The translations under genes and the position numbers were made by a program. This document shows, in pieces, positions 34,392-43,109 of a stretch of DNA of 64,000 nt (the stretch's first letter is position 1; every line of letters begins with the position of its first letter). The notes beneath the pieces were generated by a model. That model was given only the letters and a program-made list of their open reading frames with translations, had not been told where the DNA came from and searched no databases. The stretch comes from an uncultured Marvinbryantia sp. (GTDB lineage Bacteria > Bacillota > Clostridia > Lachnospirales > Lachnospiraceae): positions 1-64,000 of the forward strand of contig CAKRON010000003.1 of NCBI GenBank assembly GCA_934373455.1, read 5' to 3'.

Positions 34392-35819
34392 ATGAAAAAG
34401 AAAAAACTCGCTTTTTTGGCTTTTGTAATTATTGCGGTTGCATTATTACTTGAAGCCGGAATTTTAAAATCTGTAAATGACAGCAACACCTATCAGATGT
34501 CAAAAGTACTTCTTGATCGTGTAGTCACCGTGCTCAATAAGAATGATGAGAATGAAAAGGGACTCATTGAATCGCTAAAGGACGATTATATAATAAGAGC
34601 GAAAGCTGCATCATATATCATAGATGCAAAACCAACGGCAGAACATGATGTAGAAGAATTGCAGAAAATAGCAAAGTTGATCTCCGTGGATGAGATACAT
34701 CTGATTGATAAAAATGGATATATCTATAGTGGGTCTATGCCAAAATACTATGGCTACAACTTCGACTCAGGAGAACAGATGTCATATTTTAAGCCAATGC
34801 TTACTGACAAGAATCTTACCATGTGTCAGGATGTCACGCCTAATACCGCTGAAAAGAAAGAGATGATGTATGCCATCACCTGGAATGAAGCCGGTACAAG
34901 GATGATTCAGATAGGCATCGAACCGACACGCCTTCTGCAAGAGTTGAAGCAGAACGAAATCTCTAATGTCGTAAGCGACATGCCACTTTATAAAGGAATC
35001 GAAATTTTTGTGGCAGATGCCAGGACAAAGATTGTAAAAGGAGCCACCAACCGTACCTGGACCGGAGAAGTCCTTGATGATCTTGGTATCGTAACTGATA
35101 AAGTAAATGGCAGCGAAACAGTCACTTTACACACAAAGGTGAACGGAACACTTTGCAGGTGTTTCCTGTGTCTTGATGATGCGTATATCATTGCCGTTAC
35201 TATGGAGACTTCATTTTATCTAAGGAATAATATATATGCCATACTGATAGTCGGTATATATCTTGTACTGGCATCCTGTTGTATGGTGTATATGCTCTCA
35301 CGAGTTCTGAAAGCAAAATATGAAAAAGAGAAACTGATCTATACATCAAACACCGATGAGCTTACAAAATGTTTTAACAGACATGCTTACGAAACGGCAA
35401 TACACAATCTTGATCTTCATAAAGAATGGATCTATATTTCCCTGGATATCAACGGTCTCAAACGCGTAAATGATTCTCTTGGACATGCCGCCGGAGATGA
35501 ACTTATATGCGGGGCTGCCAATTGTATGAAATCATGTTTTCAGAATTATGGAAACGTCTACAGAATCGGTGGCGATGAGTTTGTTATTATTGTCACCGAG
35601 AAAACATCTGAACTTCCAAATCTTCTGGTAAACTTTGACCAAAAAGTTGCCAGATGGAAAGGCGAACTGATAGACTCTATGAGTGTATCATACGGATACG
35701 TTTTTAGTTCAGAAAAAGAATGGAATGGGATCTATGACATTGCAAAAGCTGCAGATGCAAGCATGTACAAAAGTAAATCATGCTATTACCGCCAAAGCGG
35801 TATCGACAGAAGGAGATAA
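34392..35819 (+). CDS. Membrane-bound diguanylate cyclase (GGDEF)
   Basis: A 475-residue enzyme making c-di-GMP from two GTP. TM1 (about 5-25) and TM2 (about 277-300) enclose an extracellular sensor region of ~250 residues, probably of Cache/PAS-like fold (IHLIDKNGYIYSGSMP). The cytoplasmic GGDEF domain (about 315-470) has intact catalytic Gly393-Gly-Asp-Glu-Phe397 in RIGGDEFVI and SLDINGLKRVNDSLGHAAGDE. No RxxD inhibitory site is placed in front of GGDEF. The ribosome site is weak. It is a lone gene ending in a strong shared terminator; the extracellular signal is unknown. Confidence 0.94.
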   Translation: MKKKKLAFLAFVIIAVALLLEAGILKSVNDSNTYQMSKVLLDRVVTVLNKNDENEKGLIESLKDDYIIRAKAASYIIDAKPTAEHDVEELQKIAKLISVDEIHLIDKNGYIYSGSMPKYYGYNFDSGEQMSYFKPMLTDKNLTMCQDVTPNTAEKKEMMYAITWNEAGTRMIQIGIEPTRLLQELKQNEISNVVSDMPLYKGIEIFVADARTKIVKGATNRTWTGEVLDDLGIVTDKVNGSETVTLHTKVNGTLCRCFLCLDDAYIIAVTMETSFYLRNNIYAILIVGIYLVLASCCMVYMLSRVLKAKYEKEKLIYTSNTDELTKCFNRHAYETAIHNLDLHKEWIYISLDINGLKRVNDSLGHAAGDELICGAANCMKSCFQNYGNVYRIGGDEFVIIVTEKTSELPNLLVNFDQKVARWKGELIDSMSVSYGYVFSSEKEWNGIYDIAKAADASMYKSKSCYYRQSGIDRRR

Positions 35820-35821
35820 AA

Positions 35822-35855
35822 AAAGATAACCGGTAAAAATTTACCGGTTATCTTT
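35822..35855. terminator. Bidirectional terminator between cyclase and MttB-family gene
   Basis: AAAGATAACCGGTAAA pairs perfectly with TTTACCGGTTATCTTT around a tiny loop, between convergent genes. Confidence 0.9.
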
Positions 35856-35865
35856 GTATCGTCTA

Positions 35866-37293
35866 TTATAACAGTTCTTTTCTTGCTGCTTCCAGAATCT
35901 TCTGAGCTTCTGCATCCAGAGAATCGTCTACCGGATTCTCTTTATCTTTCTTAAGCATAGCTTCTGCTTTCTTCTGTGCCAGCTGTGTAAGAGGTACTTC
36001 GCCCATCTTTGTCCAATCTGCCCAGGATCCGTCAAATCCAACATTTGGAAGCCAGATCTCAGAACGTGCATGCATTACTGTATGCTCTGTTCCAAGGAAG
36101 ATCTCACCATCAGCGATAACTTCATCAATAGCATCCAGACCAAGGCTATCCTCATCAACATCGCAGGCTCTCTTTGCACGATAAATCATACCAAGGATAT
36201 CATCATCGATAGCAAGCTGAGAAAGTGAACAACACATAACAGAAGCAAAGCTTCCGAAGCCTGTAATAAGAGTAGCACCTGCCATAGCAGGAAGCAGACC
36301 ATTGATCATCTTTTCGTAACCTGTCTGTGTATCAGGTGCACAGCTGGAGCAGGTAAGTCCATATACGTCAGACATCCATCCCAGATGTGTAGCTAACTGA
36401 GCACAAATTGCACTGGAAATACCTGTCTCAGGAAGTCCCATAGCGCACTGGCTGGAACGCATACTTGGGAAGAATGTTCTGGATCCATAGAACAGTACAC
36501 AGCGTGGGTTGATCAGATATGCTACTGCTGCTGAAGCAAGGATCTCTGCATGACACTGTGCAATACAACCAATTACAGTAATTGGAGAAGAATATCCTGC
36601 TACCGGGGCTGCAAGTATACTTGTAGGGATACCTGCACCAATAATATGACGCATAGTATCTGTAATTTCTTTAGGTAAAAACAGCGGAGATTCCGGAGAA
36701 ATACCTACCATACCGATTGGATTTTCCTGAAGATCACCGTTACAATATAATTTAAATAATTCCGCAATATATTTAGCATTTGTCGGTGAAGACAAACCAG
36801 GACCATAAATTGGCTTTCTGGAATATTTTAACATAGTAGCAGTCTGCTCTAACTGAGTTACTGCTGAAGGAACTTCGCTTGGATAGCAAAGTGCACATGG
36901 AATAGTCAGATTATCGCACTGGTTCATAACACGGATAACATCCACCAGGTCTGACATTGTAGCTTCACGACGCTTTCCGGTAATGGCATCCGCTATAAAA
37001 GGTGCGCCACCAGTACTGTGTGAAAACGTTTTTCCCAATTCAAATTTTACAGAATATCCTGCACGTGTGGTCATTGTAACATTCTGCTTCTGATTTTTTA
37101 CAGTGGCATCAATCAGCTCATCTGTAAATTTAACACGATCGCCCTCTACCGTACATCCATGTTCTGCGAGTAAATTACGGATCTCAGGATCTTCGATACG
37201 CATACCGAAAGTCTGCAAAATTTCAGCACCGCTTCTATGAAGTTTTTCTAACTGAGCTTCCGTCAAATATATAGTTTTTGGCAATACAGTCAT
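35866..37293 (-). CDS. MttB-family (non-pyrrolysine) trimethylamine/quaternary-amine methyltransferase
   Basis: A 475-residue TIM-barrel enzyme. Members transfer a methyl group from a quaternary or tertiary amine (glycine betaine, proline betaine, carnitine and similar) to a cognate corrinoid protein. The N-terminal region YLTEAQLEKLHRSGAEILQT, and later HSTGGAPFIADA, GISPESPLFLP and CSSCAPDTQTGYEKM, are family blocks. The frame has no in-frame TAG, so it is the MtgB/MtpB-type without pyrrolysine. ATG 37293 follows GGGAGG; the frame extends 31 codons upstream through the promoter and is not coding there. No corrinoid protein, reactivase or MtqA-type gene is adjacent, so its partner is elsewhere. 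Confidence 0.92.
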   Translation of the reverse strand: MTVLPKTIYLTEAQLEKLHRSGAEILQTFGMRIEDPEIRNLLAEHGCTVEGDRVKFTDELIDATVKNQKQNVTMTTRAGYSVKFELGKTFSHSTGGAPFIADAITGKRREATMSDLVDVIRVMNQCDNLTIPCALCYPSEVPSAVTQLEQTATMLKYSRKPIYGPGLSSPTNAKYIAELFKLYCNGDLQENPIGMVGISPESPLFLPKEITDTMRHIIGAGIPTSILAAPVAGYSSPITVIGCIAQCHAEILASAAVAYLINPRCVLFYGSRTFFPSMRSSQCAMGLPETGISSAICAQLATHLGWMSDVYGLTCSSCAPDTQTGYEKMINGLLPAMAGATLITGFGSFASVMCCSLSQLAIDDDILGMIYRAKRACDVDEDSLGLDAIDEVIADGEIFLGTEHTVMHARSEIWLPNVGFDGSWADWTKMGEVPLTQLAQKKAEAMLKKDKENPVDDSLDAEAQKILEAARKELL

Positions 37294-37345
37294 AATACAT
37301 ACCTCCCAATACACTTTTAACATGATAGACCATATCAGTAGCGTT

Positions 37346-37374
37346 ATTATAACATTTAGAAACGCAAAAGTAAA
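37346..37374 (-). promoter_or_regulatory. Promoter of the MttB-family gene
   Basis: On the minus strand TTTACT (37374-37369), 17 bases, TATAAT (37351-37346), about 45 bases before the ATG. Confidence 0.65.
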
Positions 37375-37427
37375 GTGATATTGCACAATTTTTTCGTTTA
37401 TATCGTCTCTATTTTGTGCATATTAAC

Positions 37428-37516
37428 AACACTTTGTATCACATTTTCATACAAAGTGTACGATAAAAGCTGACACTTGATTGAAAAATATTCATACACA
37501 CCATGAATATTTTTGG
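37428..37516. repeat. Two inverted repeats upstream of the MttB-family promoter
   Basis: CACTTTGTAT...ATACAAAGTG (near 37429-37458) and AAAAATATTCA...TGAATATTTTT (near 37485-37516) are perfect palindromic arms with 9-10 base loops. They lie upstream of the -35 box of the MttB-family gene and could be operators or folded elements. Confidence 0.5.
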
Positions 37517-37520
37517 TTCC

Positions 37521-37560
37521 ATGGTGACGGTGTTTTTCGGTCTTTTCAATGTCCCTTATG
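37521..37560. repeat. Dispersed repeat element, copy A
   Basis: ATGGTGACGGTGTTT...AATGTCCCTT closely matches 63944-63985 (ATGGGGACGGTGTTT...ATTGTCCCTGG), roughly three quarters identical. The GGGAC/GTCCC ends can pair, suggesting a small repeated hairpin element. Confidence 0.5.
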
Positions 37561-37576
37561 GTTTTTACAAAAATGC

Positions 37577-37619
37577 AAAAAAATAAGCCCGATCGATTCT
37601 TTTTCCTCTCGATCGGGCT
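37577..37619 (-). terminator. Intrinsic terminator of the predicted intergenic transcript
   Basis: On the minus strand AGCCCGATCGA pairs with TCGATCGGGCT (11 bp, perfect), followed by TTATTTTTTT. It is very strong and lies about 280 bases upstream of the MttB-family start codon, so it ends a separate upstream transcript. Confidence 0.9.
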
Positions 37620-38037
37620 CTTAATGAATTTCTTTCAATTTCATTGTCTACACCTTCAGCTTTCTTAGATTGCGATTCTTAAATTAAGTTTTTGTTGGAC
37701 CGTACCTCCAATTCTTAGATTTTCATTTTGGTCTTGTCCGTTATGGATCTCTACCTTTCATATGAAATCATCTCCTTCATTTACATTCAATGACTTTTTC
37801 TTCGAATTCATTGTTCTATCTATGTAAACTCTTTTTAGAGATTTTTTCTTTGGGTTAAGATTTATGCTGCCATTGGACTATACCTCTTTCTTAGATTTTG
37901 GTTTGATGGAAAATTTACTTATGCCATCGGCCCGTCCTCCTACTATCTAAAGAATTCAGATTTTCTACTAACTTTTTCTTCTTATTATTTGTTGGAATAA
38001 ATTTCCTTTGCTTTTGTTAGTTCTGTTTTCTTTTGAT
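37580..38037 (-). ncRNA. Predicted ~450-nt transcript with tandem micro-ORF/Shine-Dalgarno motifs (unknown RNA)
   Basis: A consensus promoter (38044-38072) and a strong terminator (37577-37619) delimit a purine-rich minus-strand transcript without a normal ORF. It holds repeated units built as AATCTAAGAA, a Shine-Dalgarno-like GGAGG/GAGG, GGTCCAATGGCA-like sequence and a stop. Micro-ORFs with good ribosome sites are ATG-GCA-TAA (37927-37919), ATG-GCA-GCA-TAA (37873-37862), MKGRDP (37761-37741) and MKLKEIH (37644-37621). A fourth unit near 37697-37710 (GGAGGTACGGTCC) lacks the ATG. It does not fit tmRNA, RNase P, 6S or SRP RNA as far as I can see. The boundaries are predicted, not measured. 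Confidence 0.6.
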
Positions 38038-38043
38038 ATGTTT

Positions 38044-38072
38044 ACTATATCATTGTTTTCTCTAATTGTCAA
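38044..38072 (-). promoter_or_regulatory. Consensus sigma-70 promoter of the intergenic transcript
   Basis: On the minus strand TTGACA (38072-38067), exactly 17 bases, TATAGT (38049-38044). It is among the best promoters in the window, just after the stop of the AraC-type gene. Confidence 0.8.
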
Positions 38073-38090
38073 TCTCTTTTTTTATTTATT

Positions 38091-39023
38091 TTAAATATTC
38101 AGAATATTCTGTATTTTATCATTTGTTATCTTCCTATTTCGGCTATAATCTCCCGGATTGCACCCCACCCTTCTGCGAAATGCATCGGCAAATCGACTGG
38201 GATTACTGAATCCGGTCATTTCTGCAATCTGCACCATAGAGTACTGACCACTCTGCACCAGCGGAAAACTTTTGTTGACCCGACATTCTTCCAGATATGC
38301 TGTGATCGTTTTTCCGGTCATTTTTTTGAAAAGACGACAGCTGACTTCTCTTGACAGGTGAATCTGATCTGCCAGTTCCTGAAGGGAGATTACTTCTGCA
38401 AAGTGGGAATTCAGATAGTTCAACATTATTTCCAGGCGATCCAATTCCTGTGGATTGGCCGGAACAAATTTCTCCAGTTCCTGTCTGTGGTCATACAGAA
38501 TGATACTGAATACTTCACACAAAAGTCCCTTGATTTTTAATTCATAACAAAATAACTTCTGATCAAAAGCTTCTTCTATCTGATTTAGCTTCTGCAGAAT
38601 TTCTTTTATATTTTCATCTGACTTTGTCAGGTGCATACAGGGTACCGCTGAATTCTGCAGAAATGGTCGGAAGCATTTTCTCTCAACATCGCTACCAAAA
38701 TCACCATACAGAAAATCTGGTCTTACAATAATCGTACTGTACAAGGCACGTTCATTTCCCGGTGAACTACAGCTGTGCGGCACATTTCGATTCAGAAGAA
38801 GTACCTCTCCCGGTCTGACTCTGTAACTTTTCTGATAAACCTGATAAACTGCCTCGCCTTCTCTCGGAAGACTGATTTCCAGATCATTATGCCAGTGAAT
38901 CGGAACACTTTTTCCCTCAAATGCCCAGAGATCGTCATGATTCACTGTCATCGGGAATGTTTCTGTTCCATGTTCTTCCAATTCTCTTCTGGTACTGTCT
39001 ACCAGGATTTTTCTTTTTTCCAT
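38091..39023 (-). CDS. AraC-family transcriptional regulator (cupin + HTH)
   Basis: A 310-residue regulator. The N-terminal cupin sensor (about 35-130) shows PIHWHNDLEISLPREGEA and RPGEVLLLNRNVPHSC. The C-terminal AraC pair of HTHs (about 200-300) has ISLQELADQIHLSREVSCRLFKK and MTGFSNPSRFADAFRRRVG. It is divergent from the MATE exporter gene across 156 bases and may control it, or it may act on other genes; no operator is recognised. The ligand is probably a small carbohydrate-like molecule by family. Confidence 0.93.
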   Translation of the reverse strand: MEKRKILVDSTRRELEEHGTETFPMTVNHDDLWAFEGKSVPIHWHNDLEISLPREGEAVYQVYQKSYRVRPGEVLLLNRNVPHSCSSPGNERALYSTIIVRPDFLYGDFGSDVERKCFRPFLQNSAVPCMHLTKSDENIKEILQKLNQIEEAFDQKLFCYELKIKGLLCEVFSIILYDHRQELEKFVPANPQELDRLEIMLNYLNSHFAEVISLQELADQIHLSREVSCRLFKKMTGKTITAYLEECRVNKSFPLVQSGQYSMVQIAEMTGFSNPSRFADAFRRRVGCNPGDYSRNRKITNDKIQNILNI

Positions 39024-39179
39024 CTCATATTACTCCGTTTTCTTTTATGTTTATTTGCATTCATATCAAAATTTGGTCAATATCTGTATCATAAATGACA
39101 ATACTAGAATCGCGTTTTACTATGGATTTTTCTATAATGATGTGTGCAAAAATACACCACATTATAAGGAGGTTTTTAT

Positions 39180-40544
39180 ATGTCCAGATCAAAATCAAAA
39201 GAAATGGATCTTACTGTCGGAAATCCATTCTGGTCTTTGTTAAAATTTGCCATTCCGGTTATTCTTGGAAATCTTTTTCAGCTTTTTTATACACTTGCTG
39301 ACTCTGTGATCGTCGGCAAAACCCTCGGTGCCGACTCACTTGCCGCAGTCGGTGCTACCAGCATTATTATTTATTTTGTTTTCTGTTTTATCAATGGTTT
39401 TACAGGCGGCTTCGGCATCTGCCTCGGCCAGCAGTGTGGCGCGAAAGATGAAAAAGGTATGAAAAAAAGTATTGCTGTGTCCACACTTCTCAGTGTTATT
39501 TTTACGATTGTCCTGACGCTGATCTGCACTCTGCTGGCTCATCAGATCCTCAGATGGATGAAGATTCCAGATGACATATCAGGCGAAGCATATGATTATA
39601 TGTTTGTCGTTCTTCTCGGAACCGGTGCAACTGTCTTTTATAACATGATTTCAAATATGCTTCGTGCACTTGGTGACAGCAAGACACCGCTTTATTTTTT
39701 GGTATTTTCTTCTATTTTAAATATTTTTCTTGATATTTTATTTATTATGCCGTTTCATATGGGTGTTGCCGGAGCTGCCTGGGCTACGATTCTTTCGCAG
39801 TTTCTCTCTGCTCTGCTCAGTCTGATCGTCGGTCTGAAAAACTTCCCGGTACTGCATCTGTGCCGTGAGGATTTCCATGACCTCAAGGGAATGATTGGAC
39901 TTCATCTGAAAACAGGCTTTCCTATGGGATTCCAGATGTCTGTCATGTGTATCGGACAGCTTGCTATGCAGACGGTGGTTAATTCCCTTGGCACTGCTGC
40001 TGTTGCCGGATATACAGCTGCTTCCAAAGCAGATCAGCTTTCCGTGCTTGTAAATAATGCTATGATGACTGCCATTTCCAATTATGTCGCACAGAATTTC
40101 GGTGCCGGCAAAAGAGACCGAATCCGGCAGGGTGTACGCGCATGTCTGATTCAGACCGAATTACTCAATCTGATCATGTGCATCGGTATTCTGCTTTTGC
40201 GTCACCCAATTGTGCAAATGTTCCTGTCTGCCCCTACACCGGAAATTTATCATTATTCCGATATGTATCTGACAGTTGTTGCACCATTTTATTTTATCCT
40301 TGGGCTTCTTGCCGTTTACCGTTCTTCCATTCAGAGTATGCAAAATGGTCGTGTCCCTTTTGCCGCCTGCATGATTGAACTTGCCATGCGTATCGCTGCC
40401 ACTGTAGGACTTTCCGGCATGATTGGTTACACTTCTGTCTGCATCGCCAGCCCCCTGGCCTGGATCGGCGCCTGCGCTTTACTGATTCCAGTTTATTACA
40501 AAATGATGGATAAAACCAGACAACGAACCTACAATATCGTTTAA
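39180..40544 (+). CDS. MATE-family exporter (copy 2)
   Basis: A 454-residue, 12-helix MATE protein. Repeat 1 shows MDLTVGNPFWSLLKFAIPVI and LADSVIVGKTLGADSLAAVG; repeat 2 shows GFPMGFQMSVMCIGQLAMQT and AQNFGAGKRDRIRQG. These blocks are those of the NorM/DinF-like Na+- or H+-coupled drug exporters. AAGGAGG lies eight bases before the ATG. It is divergent from an AraC-type regulator and followed 88 bases later by the EamA exporter on the same strand, perhaps as one unit. Confidence 0.94.
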   Translation: MSRSKSKEMDLTVGNPFWSLLKFAIPVILGNLFQLFYTLADSVIVGKTLGADSLAAVGATSIIIYFVFCFINGFTGGFGICLGQQCGAKDEKGMKKSIAVSTLLSVIFTIVLTLICTLLAHQILRWMKIPDDISGEAYDYMFVVLLGTGATVFYNMISNMLRALGDSKTPLYFLVFSSILNIFLDILFIMPFHMGVAGAAWATILSQFLSALLSLIVGLKNFPVLHLCREDFHDLKGMIGLHLKTGFPMGFQMSVMCIGQLAMQTVVNSLGTAAVAGYTAASKADQLSVLVNNAMMTAISNYVAQNFGAGKRDRIRQGVRACLIQTELLNLIMCIGILLLRHPIVQMFLSAPTPEIYHYSDMYLTVVAPFYFILGLLAVYRSSIQSMQNGRVPFAACMIELAMRIAATVGLSGMIGYTSVCIASPLAWIGACALLIPVYYKMMDKTRQRTYNIV

Positions 40545-40632
40545 AATAGTAGATTCAATTTTGTTTCCTTGACAAGCCTCATGGGGACGACTATACTCAT
40601 TTTGGCAAATAATTTTTGAGGGAAAATTTGAT

Positions 40633-41610
40633 ATGCACGAAAACGATAAAAACAAGATAAATATGAAAAAAGAAACCATTATTGGAACGTTTCTGACCAT
40701 TGCCGGTGGAATTCTGTGGGGAATTTCCGGTGTCTGCGGACAATTTTTGTTCCAGAACAAAGATGTCACTGCATCCTGGCTGGTTCCTTTACGTCTGGTG
40801 ACGGCTGGTTTTTTACTGCTGTGTTATTATGTAATTCGCGATAAAGGAAAAACATTTGACATATGGAAAACCAAAAGAAACAGAATTGACATTATTATTT
40901 ATGGTCTGGCAGGAATGATGTTATGCCAGTACAGTTATTTTCAGACTATCGAATGGTCTAACGCAGGAACTGCTACGGTTATTCAGTATCTGGGTCCTGC
41001 GCTGATCGTCGTCTGGGTATGTCTGCAGACGAAGCGTTTACCAGAAAAAAAGGAAGTTCTGGGAGTAATCCTGGCAGTTACCGGTATTTTCCTGATTGCC
41101 ACTCATGGAAATCCAACTACACTGGCATTATCTCAGAAAGCTCTGATTATGGGACTGATTTCCGCAGTTTCTGTAGTAATCTACACAGTAAAACCTGCCC
41201 GAATGCAGGCTGAATTCGACACGCCTCTGGTACTGGCATGGGGAATGCTGATCGGTGGTACAGCGCTTACCATAGCATTCCGTCCCTGGAATAATAAGGT
41301 GATCTTTGACGGTGAAACATTCACAGCCCTTGCCTTTATCATTCTGTTTGGAACCATGGCCGGCTTCTCCATGTATATGACAGGGGTAAAAATGATCGGA
41401 TCTGTAAAGGCAAGCCTTTATTCCTGCGTAGAACCGGTAGCCTCTATGGTATTAACCGCAGTATGGATGAAAGTCAGCTTCACTACACCGGATCTGATCG
41501 GAACCGCATTTGTAATAGCTACCATTATTATTCTGGCAATTCCTACACCTTTAAAGAAAAGCAACGATTCTGCCTGCATGAAACTTTGCAAAAATCAGGA
41601 AGAAGTTTGA
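40633..41610 (+). CDS. EamA/DMT-family transporter
   Basis: A 325-residue membrane protein with ten predicted helices in two EamA repeats: GTFLTIAGGILWGISGVCG at about residues 19-37 and ALIMGLISAVSVVIYTVKPA at about 170-189. Drug/metabolite transporters of this type usually export amino acids or metabolites. GAGGG lies ten bases before the ATG. It follows the MATE exporter on the same strand and ends in a terminator overlapping the stop codon. The substrate is unknown. Confidence 0.92.
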   Translation: MHENDKNKINMKKETIIGTFLTIAGGILWGISGVCGQFLFQNKDVTASWLVPLRLVTAGFLLLCYYVIRDKGKTFDIWKTKRNRIDIIIYGLAGMMLCQYSYFQTIEWSNAGTATVIQYLGPALIVVWVCLQTKRLPEKKEVLGVILAVTGIFLIATHGNPTTLALSQKALIMGLISAVSVVIYTVKPARMQAEFDTPLVLAWGMLIGGTALTIAFRPWNNKVIFDGETFTALAFIILFGTMAGFSMYMTGVKMIGSVKASLYSCVEPVASMVLTAVWMKVSFTTPDLIGTAFVIATIIILAIPTPLKKSNDSACMKLCKNQEEV

Positions 41611-41628
41611 TATTTCTTCCTGATTTTC
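41592..41628. terminator. Bidirectional terminator after the EamA transporter
   Basis: AAATCAGGAAGAA pairs with TTCTTCCTGATTT, then TTT on the plus strand and AAAA-complement on the minus. It lies between two convergent genes. Confidence 0.85.
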
Positions 41629-41639
41629 ATATTTCCAGA

Positions 41640-43091
41640 TCACACACTTATCAATTCCAACAGTACACGATACACTTCTGTATTTTCTTTTACTACCACA
41701 GCCAGTTCTTCTTTTGCAAGATTCAATCTGTGGAATAGAAGTCTTACCTCGGATTCTCCATTTGCACCACGATTTTTGGATCTCAGATATCTGTCTGCAT
41801 CGTAATAATAGCGTGTATCCAGACACACTACCAGGCGATTCACCTCATTGCTTGAAGAATTTATAACTTCTTCACTGCTTTCTCCCCTGTCATGCTGATA
41901 TCCCATACTGCCAAAGCTGACAATCAGCTTCTTTGCTTCGACATCATCATTTGCGTAAACAACCGACACATGTGGATAACCTTTCTGGCTCCTTCCGGTA
42001 AAATGCATCATGTTCTGAACAAAGGAAGACAATTCCGCATTCGTCCGTATGCGGTTGGTCAGACGAAAATTCATAACCTGAGGCAGTTTTTCGATTATCT
42101 GCATCGTACTTCGGTCAAGTTCTTCCGGTGAAATCATCTCTTCACGGTCACTGGAAAAAATCATCGGTTTTCCTTTTCCAAGTTCTAATAACCGCTGTAA
42201 CCTTTCTGGTGAAAGTAAATGAGCTTCATCCACAAGAATACTCTCATATTTATCCGTACAAATTTGCTCTGTCAGTTCTCCTTCGAGCTGACTATCTGAG
42301 ACAAAATCAATCCGCAAAAGTCTGTCATGAAGCACTTTCCATTTTTTTCCAACTTCCCCACAATGGATCATACAGACATTCTTACGTCTGCTCGACAGCT
42401 TCATTGCTATATCATAAAGCAGCATCGTCTTACCAGTTCCGGGAAGTCCTGTAAATCCAAAATACCCTGTATGCTTTGCCCTGATTTTTTTCAATATCTG
42501 ACGCTCAATATCTCTTTGCTGTGAGGTCAGAAAATACTCTTTTTTCAGAAAACGGTCTGGATCTGCAAGCGGAGATATCAAATATAATTCTGCCTGAAAT
42601 AATTCTTCAATATTCCCCTTATACTCAAGGCTTTCTTCCTCAAGATCCTTACATAATTCTTCCCATTTTGCTTCCACAATATGGTCATGATTATTTAGCC
42701 GCACCAGTCGATCCAGACTGCTTACATACGTATAGGAACGAATGTTTCTCCCAAGCACGGATAAATAATATCGATTCTGGAGCAGCTGTTTCCGAATTGC
42801 TTCATCCGATACCGTCCCACTTTTAAGTTCAATATTGACGATCTGTTTTTCCTTAATCTGCAGAAGATCAAATTCTTTCCCTAGTCTTGGGATCTGAAAT
42901 GAGTAGAAAATTTGAAGGAGATGCACATTCTCCATATGCCGTTCCAACTGCTCAACTAGGGCTTTCATACTGCTTAGCTCCCATTCTCTCATTTTCAGAA
43001 AGTAGGATCTGTCAGACAACTGCCTCTCCATTTTCTGCAGACAATTCATGTCCTGTTCTCTTGTTAATGCATAGATAGATATTGCTTTCAT
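41640..43091 (-). CDS. Nuclease-like domain fused to P-loop ATPase (NERD/DUF2075-like)
   Basis: A 483-residue protein. The N-terminal part (about 60-130) has a PD-(D/E)XK-type motif, Asp75 in GKEFDLLQI and Glu88-Leu-Lys90 in NIELKSG. From about 190 an ATPase/helicase-like domain follows: Walker A GLPGTGKT (215-222) and Walker B ILVDEAHLL, then FRLTNRIRTNAELSSFV and DTRYYYD near the end. Such nuclease-ATPase fusions occur in DUF2075 proteins and defence-associated helicases. It lies 18 bases downstream of another ATPase-nuclease gene in the same direction, so the two are probably co-expressed. A DNA/RNA-processing or anti-phage role is plausible but unproven. Confidence 0.75.
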   Translation of the reverse strand: MKAISIYALTREQDMNCLQKMERQLSDRSYFLKMREWELSSMKALVEQLERHMENVHLLQIFYSFQIPRLGKEFDLLQIKEKQIVNIELKSGTVSDEAIRKQLLQNRYYLSVLGRNIRSYTYVSSLDRLVRLNNHDHIVEAKWEELCKDLEEESLEYKGNIEELFQAELYLISPLADPDRFLKKEYFLTSQQRDIERQILKKIRAKHTGYFGFTGLPGTGKTMLLYDIAMKLSSRRKNVCMIHCGEVGKKWKVLHDRLLRIDFVSDSQLEGELTEQICTDKYESILVDEAHLLSPERLQRLLELGKGKPMIFSSDREEMISPEELDRSTMQIIEKLPQVMNFRLTNRIRTNAELSSFVQNMMHFTGRSQKGYPHVSVVYANDDVEAKKLIVSFGSMGYQHDRGESSEEVINSSSNEVNRLVVCLDTRYYYDADRYLRSKNRGANGESEVRLLFHRLNLAKEELAVVVKENTEVYRVLLELISV

Positions 43092-43109
43092 ATGACCGAC
43101 TCCTGCAAC

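Noticed and set aside
35866..37293. Pyrrolysine-containing MttB
   Set aside because: The frame is open without any in-frame TAG over 475 codons.
37650..37960. CRISPR array as an explanation of the repeated motifs
   Set aside because: Units are degenerate, of variable spacing and contain ribosome sites; no uniform spacers and no cas genes.
37580..38037. tmRNA, RNase P RNA, 6S RNA or SRP RNA
   Set aside because: No tag peptide with tRNA-like ends, no P4-like core, no long 6S-like rod and no SRP Alu/S domain sequences recognised.
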